Assembly (NCBI GenBank): GCA_014377795.1
Contig: JACMOY010000187.1
Location: forward strand, 1-8,660
From: Actinomycetota bacterium
GTDB taxonomy: Bacteria; Actinomycetota; Actinomycetes; Actinomycetales; Angustibacteraceae
Reading direction: 5' to 3'
Length of the DNA stretch: 8,660 nt
Below are positions 1 to 5,971 of the stretch, piece by piece. The position numbers and the translations under genes were made by a program. Within the stretch, counting starts at the first letter, position 1. Each line of letters opens with the position of its first letter. The notes under the pieces were generated by a model that saw only the letters and a program-made list of their open reading frames with translations, was not told where the DNA came from and searched no databases.

Positions 1-242
1 AGCGTCTGCACCAGGCGCAGGTTCGGCAGGTCGGCGAGCAGCTCGAGCCGCGCGGCGGCGACGTAGGGCGGGACGACCACGGTGATCTCGCCGGGGTCGG
101 CCGCGGGACCCAACAGGTCCCACCCGCGCACCCGCACGCCGTCCGGGAGGTCACCGGGCCGCTCGAGCAGCTGCTCCAGCACCCGGGGGTCCGCGACCGC
201 GCAGACGATCTCGGCGGGCTGCAGGGTCGGCTCAGGTGCCAC
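1..242 (-). CDS. Probable D-isomer-specific 2-hydroxyacid dehydrogenase, N-terminal part (runs off left edge)
   Basis: Reading the minus strand from a GTG at 242 gives 80 open codons to the window edge, beginning VAPEPTLQPAEIVCAVADP. The segment ITVVVPPYVAAARLELLADL followed by PNLRLVQTL matches the N-terminal catalytic-domain half of D-2-hydroxyacid dehydrogenases (glyoxylate/hydroxypyruvate reductase or phosphoglycerate dehydrogenase type). In these a short beta-alpha unit ends in 'lp.Lr.vqt' just before the active-site loop. The NAD-binding fold and the catalytic Arg, Glu and His lie outside the window, so substrate and activity cannot be judged. An in-frame stop at 252-254 makes GTG 242 the most upstream possible start. 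It overlaps the end of the preceding GGDEF-EAL gene by 11 bases in another frame. There is no Shine-Dalgarno sequence; a TAGCCT hexamer 6 bases upstream suggests leaderless expression. The coding call is good; the family is inferred from a short N-terminal segment. Confidence 0.75.
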   Translation of the reverse strand, partial: MAPEPTLQPAEIVCAVADPRVLEQLLERPGDLPDGVRVRGWDLLGPAADPGEITVVVPPYVAAARLELLADLPNLRLVQT

Positions 243-2574
243 GGGATGAGGCTAGCGATCCGGTCTGGGCCGGGACGACGCCCGATCGGCCGTTGATGTC
301 GGCGACCATGGCGGGCAGCGCCTCGATCGGCACGGCGGCGGCGTACAGCCAGCCCTGCCCGAACGAGGCCCCGGCGTCGCGCACCAGCTCGTGCTCGGCC
401 TCGGTCTCGACGCCCTCGACGACCACGTCCATCGGCAGGCTGACGGCGAGCGAGACGATCGAGCGCAGCACCGCCTGCGACCGCGTGTCGAGCACCACCT
501 GGGCGGTCAGCGCCCGGTCGATCTTCAGGATCGAGGCGGGCATCCGCGCCAGGTAGGCCAGGCTGGAGTACCCGCTGCCGAAGTCGTCGATCGCCACCTG
601 CACCCCGGCCGCCCGCAGGGTGTGCAGCTCGCGCACCGCCGGGTCGTCGACGTCCACGAACAACGACTCGGTCACCTCGACGGCCAGCCGATGGGGCGGC
701 AGGCCAAGCTCGGCGAGCAGCTCGAGGACGGCGTCGGCCCAGCCGGTTCGCCGCAGCTGGGCGACCGAGCAGTTGACCCCGAGGGTCAGCGCGCACATGT
801 CCGACGTGCGCAGCAGCCCGGTGATGTCACTGACGGACTGATGCAGGACCGCGGCACCGACGGCGGCGATCAGGCCGGACCGCTCGGCGACCGGGATGAA
901 CTCGTCCGGGCTGACGCGACCCAGCTCGGGGTCGTCCCACCGGGCCAGGGCCTCGACGCCCACCACCCGCCGGGTGCGCAGGTCGACGACCGGCTGGTAA
1001 TGGGCGACGACGCCGCCAGCCGCCACAGCCTCGCGCAGCCGGCGCTCGACAGCCAGACCCCGGCGGTGCCGTGCGGCGATCGGGCCGTCGTACAGCTCGA
1101 CCCGGTCGCGGCCGGCCTCCTTGGCCGCGCGCAGGGCGACGCCGCTCTCGACCAGCCCGGTCAGGACGTCGGGGCCGAGGACCGCGACACCGACGCTGGC
1201 CGACACCTGGACCGCAGCCGCGCCCGGGACCGCCTGGGCAGCGGCGCGCACCGCCACCAGCAGCCCCTCCGCGACCGCGTGCGCCCGCTCGGTGGCACCG
1301 GGCACCACGACGGCGAACTCGTCGCCGCCGATGCGGAACGCCTCGACGTCCGCGGGCAGGACCGCTCGCACCGACCCGGCCACGGCCACCAGCAGCGCGT
1401 CGCCGCGAGCGTGGCCCAGCACGTCGTTGACCTCCTTGAACCCGTCCAGGTCCAGGGTCAGGACGGCGGTGCCCCCCGCCGCAGCGGCGTCCAGTCGCCG
1501 GATGAGCGCGCGGCGGTTGCCCAACCCGGTAAGCGGGTCGTGGTGGGCCTGCTGGGTCAGTCCGCGCAGCAGCGTCTGGCGCTGCAGTCCGTTGACGCTC
1601 TCTCTGGCCCCGAACACGACGACGACGACCAGGGCCAGCTGGACGGTCACGACGTCCAGCACCCGGGTGCTCAACAGCGTGGCCAGTGCGACCGAGAGCA
1701 TGGCCACGCTGGCGACCGTCGTCGCGACGGTGACCCGGGCCTCGGCCCGCTCGGACGGGCTGTCCCTGCGCCGCGCACCCGTCATCGCGGTGTAGCGCAG
1801 CACACCCACGCCGATCAGCGGCCAGGCCACGCACCGCAGCGCCACCGCCTGCCAGGGCCGCACGTGCCCGGGCCCGAGCATGCTCCAGGTGATGGCCAGG
1901 TCGGCGCCGACGAACACACCCACACCCGCGATCGCGGGCAGCAGACCGTGGTCGAGGTCGCGCAGCCACAGCAGCAGCAGCAGGCCGACGACGACGGCCT
2001 CGGTCAGCAGGACGGCCATCGCCACCCTGCCGGCACCGGTCTGCGCCGACCCGGCCCCCAGCAGGTCGACGAGGGCGACCCGCCAGACCAGCAGACCCGC
2101 CGTGCTGCCGAGCATCAGGGCGTCCAGCAGGATCCGACGCAGGCCGACCCCACCGGAGCGACCACCGGCTGCCAGCAGCACGGCGCCGATACCCACGACC
2201 GCGGCGACGACGGACAGCGTGGTGCCGACGTTCGGGTAGTCCACCCGTCCGGACCGCGCCAGTCCCAGCGCGACCAGCAGCTGACCCAGGCCCCACACGG
2301 CCGTGGCGAGGGCGAGCAGTCGCAGCGGGCGGTCGTGGCCCCGCCGGCGGTCGGCCAGCAGCAGGGCGGCCCCGGTCGCGAGCGCCACGAACCCGGCGCC
2401 GACCGTCGCGGTCAGCTGCGGGCCGCGGTCCGAGCGTGCGGCCAGGACGACGGCGACGCACACCGACCCGACGACGGCTGCCAGCCCGGCCGGCACCCAG
2501 GCGCCGACACGGGGGCGGTCAGCAGGTGTGCTCACCCGGTGAGCATCGGCTGGCACCGGTCGCGGCTTGACCAC
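232..2574 (-). CDS. Membrane-bound bifunctional diguanylate cyclase/phosphodiesterase (10 TM, GGDEF, EAL)
   Basis: This 780-residue protein should make and/or degrade cyclic di-GMP at the inner face of the membrane. Residues 24-330 hold about ten hydrophobic segments (near 27-46, 56-74, 84-105, 116-137, 148-172, 184-204, 211-233, 241-262, 283-302, 307-324). Basic loops at 76-82, 141-147 and 264-270 fit a cytoplasmic N-terminus and C-terminus. The GGDEF domain starts at HHDPLTGLGNRR (344-355), with metal/substrate motif [14 protein letters not shown] (375-388) and intact GGDEF at 416-420. The inhibitory RxxD site is absent: the equivalent residues are PADV. The EAL domain shows EAL (541-543), N601, EVTES (633-637), DDFGSGYSS (663-671), K684, EGVET (720-724) and Q740, a complete catalytic set. 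The GTG start at 2574 lies 20 bases after gatB and has no clear Shine-Dalgarno sequence; GTG codons at 2556 or 2535 are alternatives. No PAS domain is obvious. By recalled synteny it resembles Streptomyces cdgF. Net activity is unknown. Confidence 0.96.
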   Translation of the reverse strand: MVKPRPVPADAHRVSTPADRPRVGAWVPAGLAAVVGSVCVAVVLAARSDRGPQLTATVGAGFVALATGAALLLADRRRGHDRPLRLLALATAVWGLGQLLVALGLARSGRVDYPNVGTTLSVVAAVVGIGAVLLAAGGRSGGVGLRRILLDALMLGSTAGLLVWRVALVDLLGAGSAQTGAGRVAMAVLLTEAVVVGLLLLLWLRDLDHGLLPAIAGVGVFVGADLAITWSMLGPGHVRPWQAVALRCVAWPLIGVGVLRYTAMTGARRRDSPSERAEARVTVATTVASVAMLSVALATLLSTRVLDVVTVQLALVVVVVFGARESVNGLQRQTLLRGLTQQAHHDPLTGLGNRRALIRRLDAAAAGGTAVLTLDLDGFKEVNDVLGHARGDALLVAVAGSVRAVLPADVEAFRIGGDEFAVVVPGATERAHAVAEGLLVAVRAAAQAVPGAAAVQVSASVGVAVLGPDVLTGLVESGVALRAAKEAGRDRVELYDGPIAARHRRGLAVERRLREAVAAGGVVAHYQPVVDLRTRRVVGVEALARWDDPELGRVSPDEFIPVAERSGLIAAVGAAVLHQSVSDITGLLRTSDMCALTLGVNCSVAQLRRTGWADAVLELLAELGLPPHRLAVEVTESLFVDVDDPAVRELHTLRAAGVQVAIDDFGSGYSSLAYLARMPASILKIDRALTAQVVLDTRSQAVLRSIVSLAVSLPMDVVVEGVETEAEHELVRDAGASFGQGWLYAAAVPIEALPAMVADINGRSGVVPAQTGSLASSRGT
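249..254 (-). promoter_or_regulatory. Putative -10 hexamer (TAGCCT) for leaderless transcription of the dehydrogenase gene
   Basis: On the minus strand TAGCCT fits the actinobacterial -10 consensus TANNNT. It is separated by 6 bases (CATCCC) from the GTG at 242, so transcription would begin at or next to the start codon. No Shine-Dalgarno sequence is visible and no convincing -35 element is found at 16-18 bases. The site lies inside the last codons of the upstream GGDEF-EAL gene. This is inference from motif and spacing only. Confidence 0.4.
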
Positions 2575-2594
2575 TGGGGGTCGGACCGCCCGGG

Positions 2595-4121
2595 TCAGGG
2601 CGAGGTCAGTCTCGCGAGCACCAGCTCGCGCACGCGGGCCGCGTCGGCCTGCCCCTTCATCTCCTTCATCACCGCACCGATCAGCGCGCCGCCTGCCGAT
2701 ACCTTGCCGTCGCGGATCTTCGCGGCGACGTCGGGTGCCCCGGCGATGGCCCGGTCGACAGCGGCACCGAGGGCGCCGTCGTCCGAGACCAGCTCGAGCC
2801 CGCGGGCGCCGACGACCTGCTCGGGGTCGCCCTCACCGGCCAGCACGCCCTTGAGCACCTGGCGGGCCATCGTGTCGTTGACCCGCCCGCTCTCGACCAG
2901 GCCGGCGAGCTGGGCGACCTGGGCCGGGGTGATCGCCAGCGACGACAGCTCGACGCCGGCGGCGTTCGCCGTTCGGGCCAGCTCGCCGGACCACCACTTG
3001 GCCGCGGCTGCGGGCGAGGCGCCCACGGCCACGGTGGCCTCTACCAGCTCGGTCGCCCCCGCGTAGACCAGGTCGCGCATCTGCAGGTCGGCCAGGCCCC
3101 AGGCGGCCTGCAGCCTGCGGCGGCGGGCCGGCGGGGCCTCGGGCAGCGTCTGCGCCAGGGTCGCCACCCAGGCCGGGTCGGGTGCGATGGGCACCAGGTC
3201 GGGCTCGGGGAAGTACCGGTAGTCGTCGGCGTCGGACTTCTCGCGCCCGGACGTCGTGGTGCCCGAGTCCTCGTGCCAGTGCCGGGTCTCCTGCAGGATC
3301 GTCGCGCCGGACGCCAGCCGGGCGCCCTGGCGGGTCATCTCGTAGCGCACCGCCCGCTCGACGCTGCGCAGCGAGTTGACGTTCTTGGTCTCGGTGCGGG
3401 TGCCCAGCGGGACGGCGGACTGGCCGTCGGGGGTCCGAGCGCGCAGCGAGACGTTGGCGTCGCAGCGCAGCGACCCCTGCTCCATGCGGACGTCGGACAC
3501 CCCCAGTGCGCGCAGCAGGTCGCGCACCGCGCCGACGTACGCGCGGGCGACCTCGGGCGCACGCTGGCCGGCCCCGGTGACCGGGCGGGTGACGATCTCG
3601 ATCAGCGGGATGCCGGCCCGGTTGTAGTCGACCAGCGAGTGCTCGGCGCCGTGGATGCGACCGGTCGAGCCGCCCACGTGCAGCGACTTGCCGGTGTCCT
3701 CCTCCATGTGGGCGCGCTCGATCTGGACCCGGAAGACGGTCCCGTCGTCCAGCTCGACGTCCAGGTGCCCGTCGACGGCGATCGGCTCGTCGTACTGCGA
3801 GGTCTGGAAGTTCTTCGGCATGTCGGGGTAGAAGTAGTTCTTGCGGGCGAAGCGGCCCCACGGGGCGATCGAGCAGTCCAGCGCCAGCCCGATCCGCACC
3901 GCCGACTCGACCGCGACCGCGTTGACGACCGGCAGCGCACCGGGCAGCCCGAGGCACACCGGGCACACCTGGGTGTTGGGCTCGGCGCCGAACACGGTCG
4001 AGCAGCCGCAGAACATCTTGGTGACCGTCGACAGCTCGACGTGCACCTCCAGGCCGATCACCGGGTCGTACGCCGCGACGACGTCCTCGTACGGCAGGAC
4101 CTCGGACGTGGTGGCGGTCAT
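2595..4121 (-). CDS. gatB: Aspartyl/glutamyl-tRNA amidotransferase subunit B
   Basis: GatB is the tRNA-binding and kinase subunit of GatCAB. It phosphorylates the side-chain carboxyl of Glu-tRNA(Gln) or Asp-tRNA(Asn) with ATP and amidates it with ammonia channelled from GatA. The 508-residue product has normal family length. The cradle domain starts with [13 protein letters not shown] (18-30) and has the zinc-site cysteines C38, C40, C53 and C56 in FCGCS and [10 protein letters not shown]. Family signatures follow: [20 protein letters not shown] (92-111), the [16 protein letters not shown] block (163-178), [12 protein letters not shown] (214-225) and [13 protein letters not shown] (245-257). 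The C-terminal helical/YqeY-like tail ends with [20 protein letters not shown] (471-490), a tRNA-contacting region in this family. The ATG at 4121 overlaps the gatA stop in ATGA, and GAGGGGG sits 4 bases upstream as the ribosome binding site. The open frame extends far upstream, but those codons lie inside gatA and match nothing in GatB. Confidence 0.99.
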   Translation of the reverse strand: MTATTSEVLPYEDVVAAYDPVIGLEVHVELSTVTKMFCGCSTVFGAEPNTQVCPVCLGLPGALPVVNAVAVESAVRIGLALDCSIAPWGRFARKNYFYPDMPKNFQTSQYDEPIAVDGHLDVELDDGTVFRVQIERAHMEEDTGKSLHVGGSTGRIHGAEHSLVDYNRAGIPLIEIVTRPVTGAGQRAPEVARAYVGAVRDLLRALGVSDVRMEQGSLRCDANVSLRARTPDGQSAVPLGTRTETKNVNSLRSVERAVRYEMTRQGARLASGATILQETRHWHEDSGTTTSGREKSDADDYRYFPEPDLVPIAPDPAWVATLAQTLPEAPPARRRRLQAAWGLADLQMRDLVYAGATELVEATVAVGASPAAAAKWWSGELARTANAAGVELSSLAITPAQVAQLAGLVESGRVNDTMARQVLKGVLAGEGDPEQVVGARGLELVSDDGALGAAVDRAIAGAPDVAAKIRDGKVSAGGALIGAVMKEMKGQADAARVRELVLARLTSP

Positions 4122-5662
4122 GCGACCCCCTCGCGGGTGGGTGCGGTCGTGGGCAGGGCAGGCGCACGGTCGAGCAGCGGGCCGCCCCAGCGCTCGAGCA
4201 GCATCGCCTCGAGCGCGGCGCCGACGCCGTACAGCCGGGCGTCGTGGGTGGCCGGCGCGAGAAGCTGCACCCCGACCGGGAGCCCGTCCTCGTCGGCGAG
4301 GCCTGCCGGCAGCGACATGCCGGGGATGCCCGCGAGGTTGGCCGGGATCGTGGCGACGTCGCTGAGGTACATGGCGACCGGGTCGTCGAGCTTCTCGCCC
4401 AGCCGGAACGCCGTGGTCGGCGTGGTCGGCGACATCAGGACGTCGACCCGACCGAACGCGGCCTCGAAGTCGCGGGCGATCAGGGTGCGCACCTTCTGGG
4501 CCTGGCCGTAGTACGCGTCGTAGTAGCCGCTGGACAGGGCGTAGGTGCCCAGGATGATCCGCCGCTTGACCTCGTCGCCGAACCCGGCGTCGCGGGTGGC
4601 GGCCATCACCTGCTCGGCGGTGGGCGCGTCGACGCCGTCGGGGACGACCCGCAGGCCGTAGCGCATGGCGTCGAACCTGGCCAGGTTGCTGCTGGCCTCG
4701 CTGGGCAGGATCAGGTAGTAGGCCGCGAGGGCGTACTCGAAGCTCGGGCAGGACACCTCGACGACCTCGGCGCCTGCGTCGACGAGCAGCTGCACGGACT
4801 CGTCGAAGCGGGTGCGCACCCCGGCCTGGTAGCCGTCGCCGCCGAGCTCGCGGACCACGCCGATCCGCAGCCCGCGGACGTCGGCGCGCCTCGCCGCCTC
4901 GACGGCGGCCGGTGCCGGCGCGTCGATGCTGGTGGAGTCGCGCGGGTCGTGACCGCCGATGACCTCGTGCAGCGCGGCGGCGTCCAGCACCGAGCGGGCG
5001 CACGGGCCGGCCTGGTCCAGGCTGCTGGCGAGCGCGATCAGGCCATACCGCGAGACCCCGCCGTACGTCGGCTTGACCCCGACCGTGCCGGTGACGGCGG
5101 CCGGCTGGCGGATCGACCCGCCGGTGTCGGTGCCGATGGCCAGCGGCGCCTCGAACGCGGCGACCGCGGCGGCCGAGCCGCCGCCCGACCCGCCCGGGAT
5201 GCGCTCGAGGTCCCACGGGTTGTGGGTGGGGCCGTAGGCGGAGTGCTCGGTCGAGGAGCCCATCGCGAACTCGTCCATGTTGGTCTTGCCCAGCAGCACC
5301 AGGCCGCCGGCGCGCAGCCGGGTGACCAGGGTGGCGTCGTACGGCGGCACCCAGCCGGCCAGGATGCGCGACCCGGCGGTGGTGGGCAGGCCCTGCGTGG
5401 TGACGACGTCCTTGACCGCGACCGGCACCCCGGCGAGCGGGCCCAGCGGGCGGCCCGCGGCGCGGGCGTCGTCGACGGCGCGAGCGGCGGCCAGGGCGCC
5501 GTCGGCGCCGACGTGCAGGAAGGCGTGCACCTCGGGGTCGACGGCGGCGATCCGGTCGAGGTGGGCGCGGGTGACCTCGACGGCGCTGACCTCACCGACC
5601 GCGAGGGCCGCGGCCAGGTCGGTGGCCGACCAGCGGGTCAGGTCGGGGCTGGTGCCGGTCAT
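4118..5662 (-). CDS. gatA: Aspartyl/glutamyl-tRNA amidotransferase subunit A
   Basis: GatA is the amidase-signature subunit of GatCAB. It hydrolyses glutamine (or asparagine) and passes ammonia to GatB for conversion of misacylated Glu-tRNA(Gln)/Asp-tRNA(Asn). The 514-residue length is normal. The Ser-cisSer-Lys triad is visible as K84 (in VAVKDVV), S159 (in [13 protein letters not shown]) and S183 (in [12 protein letters not shown]). Other family blocks are [20 protein letters not shown] (127-146), [17 protein letters not shown] (194-210), [10 protein letters not shown] (376-385) and [13 protein letters not shown] (407-419), and the C-terminal [15 protein letters not shown] block (441-455). 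The ATG at 5662 shares one base with the gatC stop (TGATG), and GGAG lies 8 bases upstream. An open frame continues upstream of this ATG but runs through gatC without GatA similarity, so it is not used. The gene ends in a 4-base overlap with gatB. There is no pfkA between gatA and gatB, unlike Mycobacterium tuberculosis as I recall it. Confidence 0.99.
   Translation of the reverse strand: MTGTSPDLTRWSATDLAAALAVGEVSAVEVTRAHLDRIAAVDPEVHAFLHVGADGALAAARAVDDARAAGRPLGPLAGVPVAVKDVVTTQGLPTTAGSRILAGWVPPYDATLVTRLRAGGLVLLGKTNMDEFAMGSSTEHSAYGPTHNPWDLERIPGGSGGGSAAAVAAFEAPLAIGTDTGGSIRQPAAVTGTVGVKPTYGGVSRYGLIALASSLDQAGPCARSVLDAAALHEVIGGHDPRDSTSIDAPAPAAVEAARRADVRGLRIGVVRELGGDGYQAGVRTRFDESVQLLVDAGAEVVEVSCPSFEYALAAYYLILPSEASSNLARFDAMRYGLRVVPDGVDAPTAEQVMAATRDAGFGDEVKRRIILGTYALSSGYYDAYYGQAQKVRTLIARDFEAAFGRVDVLMSPTTPTTAFRLGEKLDDPVAMYLSDVATIPANLAGIPGMSLPAGLADEDGLPVGVQLLAPATHDARLYGVGAALEAMLLERWGGPLLDRAPALPTTAPTREGVA
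4126..4132 (-). promoter_or_regulatory. Strong Shine-Dalgarno sequence for gatB
   Basis: GAGGGGG on the minus strand lies 4 bases before the gatB ATG at 4121, inside the last codons of gatA. It fixes the gatB start although the frame stays open for about 1.1 kb upstream. Together with the ATGA overlap it indicates translational coupling of gatB to gatA. Confidence 0.8.
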
Positions 5663-5958
5663 CAGTCCTGCTCCAGGATGCGCGGCACCCGGAACCGCTG
5701 CTGCTCGCTCGCGGGGGCACCGGCCAGCGCCTGCTCGGGGGTCAGGCCGGGTCGCAGCACGTCGGGGCGGGTCACGTTGGTCAGCGGCAGCGGGTGCGAC
5801 ATCGGCGGCACGTCGGCGGGGGCGACCTCGCCGGCCCCGGCGACGGCGTCCAGGATCACGCCGAGCTGGCCGGACAGCCGGTCCAGCTCGGTGTCGGTGG
5901 CGGCGATCCGCGCCAGACCGCACAGGTGCGCGACGTCGTCACGGGTCAGGGCTGCCAT
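5662..5958 (-). CDS. gatC: Aspartyl/glutamyl-tRNA amidotransferase subunit C
   Basis: GatC is the small subunit that wraps around GatA and GatB and stabilises the GatCAB complex; it has no catalytic residues of its own. The 98-residue product starts [19 protein letters not shown], the usual helical N-terminus, followed by [16 protein letters not shown] (24-39). It ends in the extended segment with [17 protein letters not shown] (51-67) and [10 protein letters not shown], all typical of GatC. The ATG at 5958 lies 10 bases after the TAG stop of the upstream GGDEF-EAL gene. No good Shine-Dalgarno sequence precedes it; instead TAGACT sits 7 bases upstream, suggesting a leaderless transcript starting at the ATG. 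The 3' end overlaps gatA by one base, so all three subunits should be made in step. Confidence 0.98.
   Translation of the reverse strand: MAALTRDDVAHLCGLARIAATDTELDRLSGQLGVILDAVAGAGEVAPADVPPMSHPLPLTNVTRPDVLRPGLTPEQALAGAPASEQQRFRVPRILEQD
5671..5674 (-). promoter_or_regulatory. Shine-Dalgarno sequence for gatA
   Basis: GGAG on the minus strand sits 8 bases before the gatA ATG at 5662, within the 3' end of gatC. It supports the TGATG-overlapping start over the longer upstream frame. Confidence 0.6.
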
Positions 5959-5965
5959 GGCCCCG

Positions 5966-5971
5966 AGTCTA
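5966..5971 (-). promoter_or_regulatory. Putative -10 hexamer (TAGACT) for a leaderless gatCAB promoter
   Basis: TAGACT on the minus strand matches TANNNT and is followed by 7 bases (CGGGGCC) and the gatC ATG at 5958, so the mRNA would begin at or within a base of the start codon. gatC has no recognisable Shine-Dalgarno sequence, which fits leaderless translation. The hexamer includes the TAG stop of the upstream gene, so part of the match has another explanation. No clear TTGAC-like -35 element is seen at 17-18 bases (GACGGG is the nearest candidate). This is inference from motif and spacing. Confidence 0.45.

Noticed and set aside
827..2461. 544-codon minus-strand frame inside the 780-residue gene
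   Set aside because: It overlaps the GGDEF-EAL gene in another frame and is an Arg/Gly/Ala/Pro-rich shadow without motifs.
2575..2594. Possible terminator between gatB and the downstream GGDEF-EAL gene
   Set aside because: The gap is 20 bases of GC-rich sequence with no convincing stem and no T-run.
391..3066. 891-codon open frame on the plus strand
   Set aside because: It lies opposite the GGDEF-EAL gene and gatB, both confirmed by catalytic motifs. Its translation is a low-complexity mix rich in Gln, Arg, Asp, His and Gly with no domain, as expected for an antisense frame in GC-rich DNA.
2595..5216. 873-codon minus-strand reading of gatB as a longer fusion protein
   Set aside because: The first 365 residues are an out-of-frame Arg/Gly/Ala-rich translation of gatA. 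True GatB similarity begins at the ATG at 4121, which has a Shine-Dalgarno sequence and an ATGA overlap.
4118..5923. 601-codon minus-strand reading of gatA with an 87-residue N-terminal extension
   Set aside because: The extension is a shadow of gatC in another frame. The ATG at 5662 has GGAG upstream and overlaps the gatC stop as usual for this operon.
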